Shown: in pieces, positions 46,805 through 58,492 of the stretch
How positions within the stretch are numbered: the first letter of the stretch is position 1
How the letters are laid out: each line of letters starts with the position of its first letter
Notes under the pieces: model-generated
Seen by the model: only the letters and a program-made list of their open reading frames with translations
The model's database searches: none
Told to the model about the DNA's origin: nothing
Position numbers and translations under genes: made by a program
Source: Lathyrus oleraceus
Lineage: Eukaryota; Streptophyta; Magnoliopsida; Fabales; Fabaceae
Reading direction: 5' to 3'
DNA: 64,000 nucleotides
Assembly: GCF_024323335.1 (NCBI RefSeq)
Contig: NC_066580.1
Coordinates: 442,657,851 to 442,721,850 of the forward strand

Positions 46805-49800
46805 GGCTCCAACTTGGATAAAATCAACAAGTATGCCACTAGCTCTCATAAATGAAAAGGGAATAACATCTTTCACACAATACCATGAGGAGTAGGAGAC
46901 TTATAATCTCACTTATGAAAATGACTTGCTTTTTGGACAAATTTAGCGTTATGTTAAGCAATCGTAATTGGACTTATGTAGAAGTCACAATCATTTGAGG
47001 CCGGCCAATAATAATATTTGTGTTAATACATGCTCAAGAAATGATATGTAAATCATTCTCCTAAAGCTATGCCACAAAAAAAAAAGATAGTTGATCGAGC
47101 ATAAAGGCTGGGAAAGCAGTCCATTACATCAATCAATACTTCATAGTACTTAGGATAAACTTATGCACTAGTACAAAGTACCTTAAATGATCCATGATTA
47201 ATTAGGAGGTAGATTTGAAATGATGAAAGTTCATCAAGCACCAATCCATATATCATGAACAAGATGGACACAAACCATCCAATTGATCAAGAGGAAAAGA
47301 AAGAGATGAAGAAGAAAAGGACAAAAGAGATCACACCCAAATTGGATCAAAGGCTTGATCAAGTCATCATCAAAATCAATCATTTATTTGGTGGATTAGG
47401 GTTTTCACTCAATTAACACCCAAGATTCATTAAGTTTGATAAGAACAATGATTAAATAAACTAAGATCCAAGGCTAACAGAAGTCAACAAAGGTCAAACA
47501 AATATAAAATGCATTAAAAATATTTTTTAAATGAGTTTTAAAAGGGAAGTAAAAGAGAAAAATCCATAAAACCCTTCAAAACACCAAATAAATGGTCAAG
47601 AAAATTATGGAAGGTTGTAAATAAAATAACAAACATAAAATAAATTTCTCAGAAATTTTAAATGCTTAAAAGTATTTTTAAACCAATTAAATCAGAGAAA
47701 AGAGAAAATCCATAAAAAATAAAAAATCAAGAAAATAAAATGTTGAAAAATAAAAATCAGATGAAGAAAAAAAATTTAGAAATTATTTTGGTATTTTTTG
47801 GATGCAAAATGATTTTTCTATGAATTTTAAAAGAAAAAGCAATTTAAAATGAAAAAAGAAAAAAAATCAGAAAAAATACGGAGGGTTGGATTTGGCCTCA
47901 TTAATTGACGTGACAGATGCAACAATCATCAGGCTAGGGTGCACGATGGAAATTAGCAAATTTGAAACACAGGATCTAATTCAAAATGGACCAATCAGAA
48001 CATTTCAAATTGCCAACGTGTAAGCAAACTCATATGACCTGAGATGACTCCGGTCATCTTCCTTGATGATCCCTCACTAAAGCTTCATCATTTTGCAAAT
48101 TCAGAGCATGAGACTACCATAAATGTGATCGCCTCCTCATCGCGAATTCAATATCATGCTCCAAATTCATTTATATAAACTGAGCATGGGAAATTTCAGA
48201 GAAGTTTCAGAAGCAAGCAAGCCACGAAAAATTAAATTAAATGATGAAAACGATCAATCAACACCAAATAATTTAGGGGAAATCATCAGAGAGTGAAAGA
48301 CTACATTGTGGTAACTTGTTTGAGTTTAAATGATGCTCAAAACTACCTTGTCCAAATGGTGATCAGAAGTTGATGAAGCTCGATCTGGTTAGAGCATTTC
48401 AGAAGGTCTTAGAGCTTGGGAATTATTTCAAAAGCTTTAGAGAAGACCTAAGATGCTAGTGGAATCAAGAAATTGGATTGAAACAAGCTGGAAATCAAAA
48501 CACGATAGTTCAATTTTTTGGAAAAGTTTCATAGTGAAACAGAGATTTCTTGGCTCTCAAAGCTTGGAAATGAATGCAATATGTTTCTCTATTAATAAAG
48601 AATGTGTTATGATCCAAATACGTGTGGAATGAAGCTCAATTCGTGCAAAACGGATTTGATCAGAATGTGAGAAAAACGTGACTTCCAATCCATTAAAAGT
48701 TAGCCAAATGATGCGTTTTAAGAGTCAGTTAACTTCTGGAGACTTGGTTAAACATGTTGAGGTCCAAAATGCATGGTAATTTGGCTTGCAGTTGAGATTA
48801 GTGAAGTTCAAATTTCGGATCATGGTGATTTCTTCAGTTCTAAGTCACCATCTTCAACTTAATGGGGCATCTTACTCATGAGGATTTTTGATCCCATTCT
48901 TCTTATAATATGTTGACATCATATCAAAGATTATAATGTGAAAAGAAAGGTTTCATTTGGATGCTTGAGCACAAAGTTATGGCATGTTGAAGTTGGCACA
49001 ATAATCTAGTAATGCAACTTGGAAATTTCTAAGTCCCAAATGGTTGAAAATGACCTATAATGTCTCAAAGAATTCCATGGCCTTCTAAGCATAATTTGAG
49101 TTTGATCTTTCAAGCAAACTTGTAAAAGGCATCACAAATGATATCGTGAAAGAAGAAATAGCCTCAAATGTTGAAAATTGAAGAAGGTATAATCCTTGAA
49201 AGTTGGGAAAAGGTCACTTGAAAATAAGTCAAATTTCACCAAGTCCACAAATGACCTATAATGTCTTCAAACTTTTGATGATCTTCCAAGCATAATTGGA
49301 TATTTTCAGGTAAACAGGAGTTATAGAGGATAATGAGAAGAGTCATATGCAAAAAGAAGCATTCAAAAATGTTGAGTGTTGTGATCCTTTGAACATTGAC
49401 TTTAAATATTGACTTTTTGGTCAAACCTCTTGGAATAAACTTGTGTACTTGGGCTTTTCTTGCATTTCAAGGTACATGGATGATCATATGATCCCAAAAT
49501 AAGGTGTCCTTGAATGTCTCTTGATTGAATTGCTCAAAGTTTGAGGTAACTTATTGAAGAAGGCATGGAAATAAACACATGAATCTTTGACTTTTTTTGA
49601 GAAAATACGCAACAAAACTTTGAGATTCTCTTGATCAAAATGAGATTGAAAGATGCTTGAAGACCTTAGAGATCATGTCTTGAGAGGTAGCCCCTTGATA
49701 ATCAATGGTTGAACACACTTTGTTGAGGAATAAAAGAAAACCCTAACTGGTGAGCCATGCTTGATGCTCTTGGTGAAAAGCTCTACCTTGCACAATAAAC

Positions 49801-49961
49801 TTAAAGAAAACAAAACATATTTTTCCTATTTTGATTAGTGGTTAGATAAGAAATGAACATATAAACACAAAGGTAAAACACCAACAAAGAGGTGTTTGAT
49901 GATCCCTGCAAAAAGGCAAACCCAAAGATAAGATCTTAGGGTTAAAAATCAGGGTATGACA
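46805..49961 (-). repeat. 5' LTR of minus-strand Ogre, proximal part
   Basis: It ends (plus sense) at 'aatcagggtatgaca', the reverse complement of TGTCATACCC, and continues across the inserted element into 31418-32913. It holds no credible ORF. The open frame at 49236-49424 has no family resemblance. Confidence 0.65.
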
Positions 49962-51268
49962 CAAAGAAATGTTAGATGCAAGAGATTTTATGGAGAAAGA
50001 TCGCTTGGATTATGATGAAGTGTACTCACTAGGTGAACCACTTGAGACTGTAATGTTAATTGTGGTCATTGCATATGCAAGAGGTTAGCCTTTATTTCAC
50101 TTAGATGTGAAGTCTTCATTTATCATTGGAACTTTTAAGAAAGTTGTGTATGTGATTCAATCTCCAGGTTTTGAAATCAAAGACAAGGAATAATGGATAT
50201 TCAAGCTAAACAAGACTTTATATGGACTTAAGCAAGCACCAAGAGCTTATAATAGAGAATAAATGGATTCCTAGTACACCAAAAGTTACAGAAGTATAAC
50301 TCGAAATATGACGTGTAAGCGAAGAATGTGAAGAATTCAAAAGTGTTGCTAATATGCCTAAATATGAATGATTTGTTGATCACTATCATTAACATACTTG
50401 AAATTGCAAAGTTCAAGGACGAAACTATGACTGAATTTGAAATGTCTAATCTTGGAAAACTTACTCTCTTTTTAGAGATGGAATTCGTTGAAATATGAAA
50501 ATGATTGATCATGCATCAAAGGAAGTATGTGTTGGTTGTGCTAAAGAGATTCAACATGGTTGAGTGCGACTCAACAACAACCCTGCACAAACCAATCTAA
50601 AATTTGAGAAGGATGAAAATGACAAGCTAGTGAATCCATCTTTATTCAAGAAAATTAAAGGATCTTTGAGATATATATTTTAGAGCATCTGAGATAACCT
50701 ATATGTAATTAGAATCATTAGTAGGTTCATGAGTGAGTCTAGAGTCTCATACTTGTTTGCAGCCAAAAGAATCATAAGGTACATAAAAGGAACACTTAAC
50801 TATGAAGTGTTATTTTCTTTTAATTCAAGTCAACTTGGTACGTATCTAGTTGACTTCTCAAATGCATACATGTGTGGAGATAAGCAAGATAGAAAAAACA
50901 TCTCAAACTACTTGTTCGAGTTCTACAATATTTTCGTGCTCGAAAAAGCAATCAATGATTACATTGTCTACATGCGAGTCCAAGTACATAACAGTCTCAC
51001 TAGTTACCTATAAAGCAATATGAGTAGCCTCAATTTTCAAAGAGCTTGAAATAAAAGTAAGAAAGCATATGATATTGTTATTAGACAACAAATCTATAAT
51101 TGATTTGACAAGAAATCTTAGGCTACAGGAGAGAAGTAAGCACATTGAATTAGAATTTAATATTTTTAGAGAAGAAATTAATAAGAAAGTATCGAAGGTG
51201 GTTCTTTTCTTAGTTAAAAACTATTTTAAAATGCTTAAAAAAAAAGATTGTTGTGGTACTTCAAGATA
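49962..51268 (+). pseudogene. Decayed Ty1/copia RT-RNase H fragment
   Basis: The plus-strand reading gives 'LDYDEVYS', 'PLFHLDVKSSF', 'VYVIQSPGFEIKDKE', then 'WIFKLNKTLYGLKQAPRAY' (50194-50250). The active-site block reads LNMNDLLIT where LYVDDLLIT is normal. Then come 'MHQRKYV..VLKRFNM', 'AAKRIIRYIKGTLNYE' (50759-50806), a 'DKQDRKNISNYLF' block and 'LLDNKSIIDLTRN..LQERSKHIELEF' (RNase H end, 51072-51150). There are many stops. The upstream gag, protease and integrase should lie to the left but are absent where the minus-strand Ogre LTR begins. Confidence 0.88.
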
Positions 51269-52826
51269 ATTTGACTTTTTTTTTTTAGCTCTTATGAGGA
51301 TGAGTCTTGAATTTTTTATCTTATTTTTTGTTTTCATTTTTTTAGTCATGTGACAAATTAATTTTGATTTGTACTATATCTGAGTTTATTTTCTACTATA
51401 TGCATTTCTATTCTTTAGTTCTTCATCATATCATTTTTTTTATCAAAAAAGGAAACATAAAATTATGAAAGATTATTTAAATTTTAGTGGACATTTGCCC
51501 TCACCCTCTTCATCATTCATTTGTAAATCGATTCAACCATTGGATATAGTTAAAATTAAAAATTATTGTAAGCTCCAACTAAAAAGGGTTTCACTTTAAC
51601 AACATGATTCTGCATTTCATAATTACACAGTAATTGAACAATGGTCCATCTATTAATAGTTTAGAAGTAGCATTAATTCCTCACAAGCCTACTACCATAA
51701 TTGCGTGACCCTAAATGGGTTTGTACATGCCTAAAATTTAAAAGCTTTGAAAATTCATTATGAAAGTATTGTTTTTGGCGAGTATAGGACATTCAATTTG
51801 ACCTATAATATATGTCTATCTTTGTGATTCAATTTAATGGAAAATAGAAAGAAGCAGTTTTGGTTCATTTCATCATTAAAGAAAGCAGGGTCTCAATCAG
51901 GTAATTGAATTAATATTGAAAAATAGTAAAGATAGTTACACCTATACTCTCTTCTCACACATTTCATCTATAAATTTCTCTAGTGACTAGTAAATTTAGG
52001 TTAGGTTAGGTGATTATCTCGTGGTAAAGATCTAAGAATATATTTGAGACTAAATTATTAAAAAATTTAGAATTAATAAAAAGTATATTTACTTTTAAAA
52101 AAAATTGGATACAATTTTACTAAAGTTATTTGTCTACATGCTTTATTATTATTATTATTATTATTTATTTATTTTAAATAAAAAAATATTTTTTAAAAAA
52201 TATAAAGAATCTCTTGAAGCTAGAAAGTCCTAATTTTTTACAAAAATAAATTGACGGGCCAACCAGTTGGCCCAGCCATAAAACATGGTGGGGTGATATT
52301 GTTTAGACAGGTAGTACTATGAAATGGTTTTTGTGTTGTTTTTTTGAAAAAAACTATCTTTTAAGATATATCATGAAATTTTGTATGTTTTTTAAATGTA
52401 CTTCTGAAAAAACATATTTCCTCATGCCCTCCTCGTGTATTCTTTAGTCTCAATTTCTTTTGCATGGGTGGGGGCTTAATGTTCAAGTATTGGTTGCACG
52501 CTTGTCACATAACATTAATCATATTTTAAGATTTTGGATAACTTATCTATATTTTTAATTTATTTAAAGAGGGAAATACACGAAAAAAAATTATGTATTA
52601 AATTTTTTTTATTGTTTAATTTATTTTTTAAAAAAATTATATATTGGTGTGCTCAATTTCATTATGTAATTGAGAATCACAATGTCGCAACATTATTAGA
52701 TGATGATTATGTCGTCTTCAGCTATGGTATAGAAGGTGTATCTGTAAATACTATGGTGATCAAATCGGTAACAATTGTAAATCTGCTTAAAATTTTAAAT
52801 AATATATATATTAAGAGGTGTTGTGA
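51269..52826. other. AT-rich spacer, no gene
   Basis: No recognisable gene or element boundary. (TTA)n near 52146-52165. The open frame 52534-52980 is AT-driven and runs into the hAT-like element at 52827, so I do not treat it as a gene. Confidence 0.45.
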
Positions 52827-53617
52827 TAGGAATGTAAATGAATATTTATGGATTGATACTATGATATTTGTGTCTATCTCATTTGATAAATATGATACTT
52901 ATATTCGTCTCATATCTATGCGGGTATCCGTTAAACGGATAATCCACGGGATTAAGGTACATGTAGATATTTATAGATAGTCATGGATAATATTTTTTTT
53001 TAAAAATTATTTTTCGAAAAAAATATTTTTAATTTCTTTGAAAGACACAAAAAATTATTATCACATAGCATTTATTTAACAACAAAATTTTATCACATTA
53101 ATTTCTATATTTTTTTGCCAAAATATAATAACATGCAAACATAATATTCATACATTTTATTTTCAACCAAAACAAATAAAAAATATTACGATTGTGACTT
53201 ATGATGGAAGAGCGGACGACAATGGAGTAGGAAATGAGGCAATTGGTTGGATGGTGAAATTGTTAAAGTGAGGTATGGAGTATTAAAGAAGCTTAAATGA
53301 GAAATGACCAACTAGTATTTGTATGAAATGGAAAAGCTTTTCTTCAAAGAAATTTTCAAATATAAAGTAAAATATAAGATTTTTTTTTTCAAAAGATGAA
53401 AAGACATGGTATAATAAACTAATGATATTTAAATAATTTTTTATAATATATTAAAGAATATGAATATTCACGGGCACAAGTATCATTAAATCTGCATTCA
53501 TATCTATTAATAAACGGGTATTTAAATATCCGTTTATTTTATCCGTGGATATCTATAGCTACATGTCCCATATCCGTGACAAAATTTATCCGCGGGTACG
53601 AATTTTTTTCATCCCTA
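52827..53617. mobile_element. hAT-like MITE (~790 bases)
   Basis: The left end 'taggaatgtaaatgaatat' and the right end 'gaatttttttcatcccta' form an imperfect inverted pair. Next to the ends are 'gcgggtatccgttaaacgg', 'atccacggg', 'aaacgggtatttaaatatcc' and 'ccgcgggtacg', the same vocabulary as the 20398-22425 element. The flanks gttgtga / gttggga may be a decayed target duplication. No coding capacity. Confidence 0.6.
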
Positions 53618-53689
53618 GTTGGGAATTTGTGATACGAGGCTTATATAATTTTGAAGATGTTGTATTGAGTTTGGTTGTGCCCTAAAATT

Positions 53690-53830
53690 CAGTTTAGAAC
53701 ATTTATCACCAAGCCTTTAGTTGACACAGTCAAATGATGATGACTCGAATTATGTGTTGACGCAGTCAGATGATGATGACTTGTGTTATGTGTTTTTTAT
53801 TAAGGACCGGGGCAGGGTAGTGTGTTATGT
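53690..53830 (+). repeat. Short direct repeat encoding an acidic tract
   Basis: Two copies of a 36-base unit, 'ttgac.cagtca.atgatgat' followed by 'gactcgaattatgtg' or 'gacttgtgttatgtg', adjoin at about 53717-53788. In one frame they read LTQS(N/D)DDD...YV twice, then 'FFIKDRGRVV'. This is too short to call a gene. Confidence 0.4.
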
Positions 53831-53989
53831 TTGGAGACGGAGAAGGTAAAAATAATTTCTATCCCATTGTCATATTTAGTGACATGAAGACTAAAGTAAC
53901 ATAGTATTTTTGTACATATTAAAAAGACAAAATTTAATATAAATTAATTTTGCAGGGACTAAAAAAAAGAATTTTTTACTCAAATACCC

Positions 53990-54240
53990 CATATTTTTAA
54001 GAAAATTTCCAAAATAACCCACTTTTCAAATAATTTTTCAAACTACCCAAGTTTAAAAAAAACGTTAAGACGTAGGTGTCAGATCAATTGACGCCTACCC
54101 TTAATTTTTAAGAGGGGGCGCCAATCGAGTTGGCTATAACATATTTGCTGTCAATCCAATTGGCGCCCATGTGCATATACTGAGAGGAGGCGCCAATTGG
54201 TCTGACGCCTCCGTGTATTGTGTAATTTTTTTGTGTATAA
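53990..54240. repeat. MULE-B left terminal region with ggcgccaattgg words
   Basis: The palindrome-like words 'gacgccta', 'ggcgccaatcgagttggc', 'ccaattggcgccc' and 'ggcgccaattggtctgacgcc' recur between 54085 and 54210 in both orientations. They are candidate factor-binding sites. The partner TIR lies outside the window, so I infer TIR status by analogy with MULE-A. Confidence 0.55.
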
Positions 54241-54292
54241 ATAGATGTGTTGGTGATTCATTTTCCACATCTCTTTTCATCATATTGCAAAC

Positions 54293-54490
54293 ATGTTTTG
54301 TCTTCGTCGCCGCTATGGAAAAGTGATTTATTCGAGAGACAAGCCTTCGATGGAGATGATGTTTTGGAACATTTGTCGTTTCGAGCAACTATAGAGGGAG
54401 TTGGTTCATTGGTTAGATATAAACATACCATAAGGGGGGAAATTAGAAGTATTGAGAGATTCGATGACGTACGTGGTTGGGTGCGAGTAA
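54293..54490 (+). pseudogene. Small convergent ORF of MULE-B (broken homologue of 11565-11777)
   Basis: ATG at 54293 reads MFCLRRRYGKVIYSRDK... and 'FWNICRFEQL', then a stop at 54392. In the same frame it continues with 'LVHWLD', a second stop, and ends at 54490. In MULE-A the intact version has MF at the start, K at residue 7, 'WNI..FERL', 'RWLD' and a stop at codon 71. Here the same spacing gives about 65 codons. An overlapping frame (54247-54561) is longer but shares nothing with MULE-A, so I treat it as a shadow. Function unknown. Confidence 0.5.
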
Positions 54491-54724
54491 AAAATGATAA
54501 GGATGCTATGGAAGTGATGTTTGGACCAGATGACATCAGTTTGATTGTTGTAATTAGTTAGAAATGTTATGGTTAAGTATTTTCATCTGTTTTGATATTT
54601 GTTATTTGTGTTGTTTATTTAGACCTGTTCGGTTTTAAGCATGCTTAAGTTAGAGTGATGTTTGTTGTAACAAAAAGTTATTAATATATCAAAATCAAAG
54701 GTTACAAAAATTGGAGGTACTAAA

Positions 54725-56456
54725 TTATGATGCATAGGTTGCTCTTAGATTGAGATATTTTTTCTTATTGTATCCGGATTGACGACATATACTACATAAT
54801 CTTATCATTTTATCATCTGTATCCATTTCTGTTCTAATACGCGTGTTGTTTGGCCATCCTTTTTTCCTTCTTCGCAGGCTAATATTCCTCCATTGCTAGC
54901 ACTGAAAAGCTTTCGTTATAGACATTTATGACGGTAATGGCCTTATAAACATCAGATAGATGACTGTAAGCGTCCTGGCGAGTATGTGCGCATGCCGCAA
55001 TGACATGTGAGCAAGGAATATGGAAGGCCTGGAACTTTCCACAGTCGCACCAACTTATGTTTAGTCTGATAGCATAGGATAAATTTGGCCTCCCCTCATT
55101 ATGGTCCATTGTTTCCTGTACACTGAAATTTTGCCTATGACGGTCAAAGATTGTAACCGCGTGTGTGCTAGCTTTGATAGTTTCCTCTTTCATCACTTTC
55201 ATACAACATTCACTGAATAATTGACCTGACATTAACACTGCACTCCATCTTTCACCTTTGGTTGCGAAGGTTGATGCCAACCTAAAATAGGTTATTCTGA
55301 CCAATGCGGTTATTGATAGATTTCTAATGCCTTTGAATACATCGTTCATGCATTCCACAAGATTTGTTGTCACGTGGCCCCATCGACAACCTCTGTCAAA
55401 TGCCCTTGCCCACTGCTCTAATGGTATGTTATCCATCCACATTTATGCATCTGCATTAGACAATCTAATTTCGTCACGGTAATGTTGAAATGACGGTTGA
55501 GTTAGAGCATACCCTGGATTCACCACTTTTTTGCGAAGGTTCTTGTCTTTGATTGTACACATGAAGTTTTGTGCGATATGTCTAATGCAATAGACATGGG
55601 TAGAAGGAGGATTATGTCATCCGTTATCATGGTGTTTGTAAGCACTCTCAATGGCAGCATGTCTATCTGAAATCAAACAGAGATTCGCTTGTGGAGCGAC
55701 ATGTGTTCTGAGATGACTAAGGAAGAAACCCCAACCACCAGCGGTTTCACCTTCAACCAGAGCAAAGGAAATGGGAAAGACATTATTGTTGTCGTATTAT
55801 GTAACAACCATAAGCAAAATACCCTTGTATTTGCCATATAACCATGTTCCATCAATTTGAATAATAGGTTTGTAGAATGCAAAACCTTTGATGCATGGTT
55901 GAAACGCCCAAAAGAGGCGGTGAAAAATTCTATTTCCAGCAACACAAGTTCCGTCTGGTGTAAATGATGGTAATGTCTCCATAATTGCAACAGTTCCCAG
56001 TGCGTATGTTTTAAGTGCCCATAAAAACCGTGGCAATTCTTTGTATGAATTCTCCCAGTTGCCGAATACTTGTTCAACAACCTTTGTCCTTGAAATCCAC
56101 GCTTTCTTGTAAGAGGGAGTATAATTATATCTTGTGACGATATGAGATATTATTATACTCATCTTCACTGATAGATCTTTGTTAACAAGCGACAAAATGT
56201 CTTGATATATCAATTCAGCGTTTAATTTTCGGTGATCTTGTACAACATTAGTGGTAATGCAACTGTGAGGTGGGTCTATAGAAGCTATCTCCCAAGAATC
56301 GCTTCTCTTCTTGTGTGCAGCCAACTGAAACTTGCAAAGGATGTTACGACATTCAATGACATACCTTCTCAAATCAGTGTGTTTCACGGTGAAATCAACA
56401 AAGTTATCCATGTGAAATTTTTTGATAGCTCGCACACATTCTTCTTTAGTGCGGAA
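54725..56456 (-). pseudogene. MURA-type transposase pseudogene (MULE-B), N-terminus cut off
   Basis: On the minus strand the frame enters directly at the chromovirus junction (56456) as FRTKEECVRAIKKFH..., the MULE N-terminal Zn-finger/FAR1-like DNA-binding region ('VIECRN...W.I..I.PPHSC'). The transposase core follows, with 'IIQIDGTWLYGKYKG' (first Asp) and 'LCLISDRHAAIESAY' (second Asp). Then come 'HVYCIRHIAQNF', a SWIM finger (C-x-C...C-x-H at about 55052-55002) and a C-terminal Cys cluster in a shifted frame near 54775. Stops at about 55800, 55615 and 55442, one at 54879 where MULE-A has Trp, and one frameshift after 54879 disable it. Confidence 0.9.
56452..56456 (-). other. Candidate target-site copy of the chromovirus (cggaa)
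   Basis: The five bases directly left of the 3' LTR. The partner would lie right of the 5' LTR, outside the window, so duplication cannot be confirmed here. Confidence 0.35.
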
Positions 56457-58450
56457 TGTAACACCCTTCTAAAATACCCCAAATATTTAATTAAAATAGC
56501 AGTATATCATCAGAGTAATTATGCCCTTAAGGGTGTCACACAATCATTTCACACCATTTTTCCAAAATATCCTGTCATGCTCATTTAGTTAATCAAATAA
56601 AACATTTGCATAATACGCAGCGGATACAGATCAAATCGATCATTCAAAAACATGTAACTCATACATGTAAAATCATTCAACAACCAACAATGAAAATAAG
56701 ACAAAACATCCTGTCCCGATGTTACATCTATCAGAGCATGACCCACTAAGGAATTACACTAGACTCCGAACATTAGCTTCTACTCAACTCACTGCTCGTT
56801 ACCTGAAAAATAGTTGTAAGGGTGAGTTTCTCAATCGATATAATAAGCATTATAAAACATCATGTAATGCTAAGTAATTTAACACATTAATCACCCTAAT
56901 CAGATCATACATTCAGCAACGACAACATCAACTAAAATCATACTCAACTCAACCACAAAACACACGTATAATATTGGAATACATCCATTCATATTATACG
57001 CCATGCAATACAAATGCAATGAGACTCCATGCATGCGGTACCGACTATTTGTGAACATATAGTTCACCTCACCGTCCAAATCCAGGCACGGCTACCAAGC
57101 CCACTAGTCCCACTCATTTGAGACCTAGTGACTCACTCACTAATTCCTCACCATGGGAATTAGCTACCACCCCCAACGGGCCATGATATGCACGCTAATC
57201 ACCTAGCATGCAAACATCAACAACAGTCCAAAATGACTAACTCATTAATTCCTCACCATGGGAATTAGCTACCACCATAAAGGCCACAATATGCATGCTA
57301 ATCACCTAGCAATGCTAAATCATCAACCACAATTCAAGAATAGACATATGCTCACACTCTAAGCCATAAAACAGTCTATTCACAAATGCACACATAACTG
57401 ATACATTCATAGCATCATGCATACCATCACACATCATCAATATTTTATCACATAAGCATATCAGATCATGCCAAAGAACAACCACAATATTAGCACACTC
57501 TACTAATACCTATACTACTTAAAACAACGGGAAATGATCCCTAATATATCATACATCAGCTGAATTACGTTACTCAGCTGAACAATGAAAAACTGCACAA
57601 CAACAGCTCAGGAAAATCACAATCCTGCCCATACGCGTATTGCCCATTCCCATACGCGTATGGCCCATTTCTACGCAAATCCCATACGCGTATCACCTGT
57701 CTCATACGCGTATGCTACGCGTACCACTTCCCCATACGCGTACCAACAGAGACCAAACCACGTTCAAAACCTCATCTTCCTCATCCATACGCGTATTGCC
57801 TAGTGCCATACGCGTACCAGACCATCTCATACGCGTATTGCCTAGTGCCATACGCGTATGACCAGAAACCAGATTTCCAGATCTGCTATGGCATTCTCTG
57901 CTACGAGATCTATCCAATTCAACCTTCTACAGTCCAATTTTACACATTATTCGTTCATATCCCCTAACACAATTCATATCTTATTCAATCTCACAAATCC
58001 TAACACTATTGCATCTAATTCCTACGAGTTTCCTTCAATTTTAATCCAGATTCGTTCATCCCAAAAGTTCACAATTTTCAGCACAATTATTCCAATCAGA
58101 GGCAAATCAATGGTTTATCACTACCCATCACATATTATCCCATAATACCCATTAAACGATGATAAACCCCCCTTACCTGAGTGAATCCGGCAATCTCGGA
58201 GCTCCAAGCTTTTCCTTCCTTCAACCCTTGTTCTCTTGCTCTTTTTCCACTTTCCGTCTCTTTTCCCTTTTCACGTGAAAATAACTCTTTTTACTAAATG
58301 GGACCTTTTCTAAATTCCAACTTATATATTTTCCAATAATTATTATTCCAATAATAATAATAATCCAAAAATTCCAATTGTTTAATTAAATTAATAAATA
58401 TAATATTAACTTAAATTAAATAATTATTTTATTTTTATCGGGGTGTTACA
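56457..58450 (-). repeat. 3' LTR of the chromovirus
   Basis: 1994 bases. It contains a direct duplication of 'ctaattcctcaccatggg' plus 'aattagctaccacc' (57140, 57244) and a cluster of ten ACGCGT palindromes (57631-57860). The AT-rich block at about 58310-58440 is at the U3 start in the element's sense. Confidence 0.95.
57631..57860 (-). promoter_or_regulatory. Cluster of ten ACGCGT palindromes in the LTR U3
   Basis: ACGCGT occurs ten times in 230 bases, mostly inside the longer palindrome-like CATACGCGTATG or CATACGCGTACC. The core matches the CGCG box (VCGCGB) bound by plant CAMTA calmodulin-binding factors and also the MluI cell-cycle box. It lies about 590-820 bases into U3 in the element's sense, a plausible enhancer position. 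Regulatory function is inferred. ORFs across it are compositional shadows. Confidence 0.5.
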
Positions 58451-58463
58451 ACTCTCCCCCACT
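58451..58463 (-). other. Polypurine tract of the chromovirus
   Basis: On the minus strand AGTGGGGGAGAGT directly precedes the 3' LTR, in the expected position. Confidence 0.85.
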
Positions 58464-58492
58464 AAAGGAGTTTTCGTCCTCGAAAACATACC

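Larger units (their letters stand above)
29915..49961 (-). mobile_element. Minus-strand Ogre-like element: 5' LTR (split) and ORF1 region
   Basis: In the minus-strand sense the element starts at 49961 with TGTCATACCCTG. Its 5' LTR continues to 46805, is interrupted by the plus-strand Ogre-like insertion (32914-46799 plus a 5-base duplication), resumes at 32913, and ends ...CCGCTACA at 31418. Removing the insertion gives an LTR of about 4.65 kb, in the range of Fabeae Ogre LTRs. Six bases further on is a primer-binding-like TGACGACTCTACTGGGGA (31411-31394). Next come a leader and an ORF1 pseudogene (30676-29915). Nothing of gag, pol or the 3' LTR remains; the element stops at about 29.93 kb against AT-rich spacer. 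On the right it abuts a copia RT-RNaseH fragment. Confidence 0.7.
53990..56456 (-). mobile_element. MULE-B: Mutator-like element, cut by the chromovirus
   Basis: The left terminal region (53990-54240) has an AT-rich outer part ('taccccatatttttaag', 'aataaccc', 'aactaccca') and an inner part with repeated 'ggcgccaatt(g/c)' words. Inside are a small plus-strand ORF (54293-54490) and a minus-strand MURA pseudogene (54725-56456). The element continues beyond the inserted chromovirus, outside the window, so its right end is unseen. Layout mirrors MULE-A (MURA plus convergent small ORF), but the sequence is clearly diverged. Confidence 0.75.

Noticed and set aside
52534..52980. 148-codon ORF at 52.5 kb
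   Set aside because: AT-driven and runs across the left end of the hAT-like MITE, so it cannot be one ancestral gene.
54247..54561. 104-codon plus-strand ORF over the MULE-B small gene
   Set aside because: It is the longest frame there, but the frame from 54293 that matches MULE-A is a different one, so this is a shadow.
57585..57917. Overlapping ORFs on both strands in the chromovirus LTR
   Set aside because: They arise from the repeated ACGCGTA words, which read as Tyr-Ala-Tyr or Thr-Arg-Met in different frames. No protein family resemblance.
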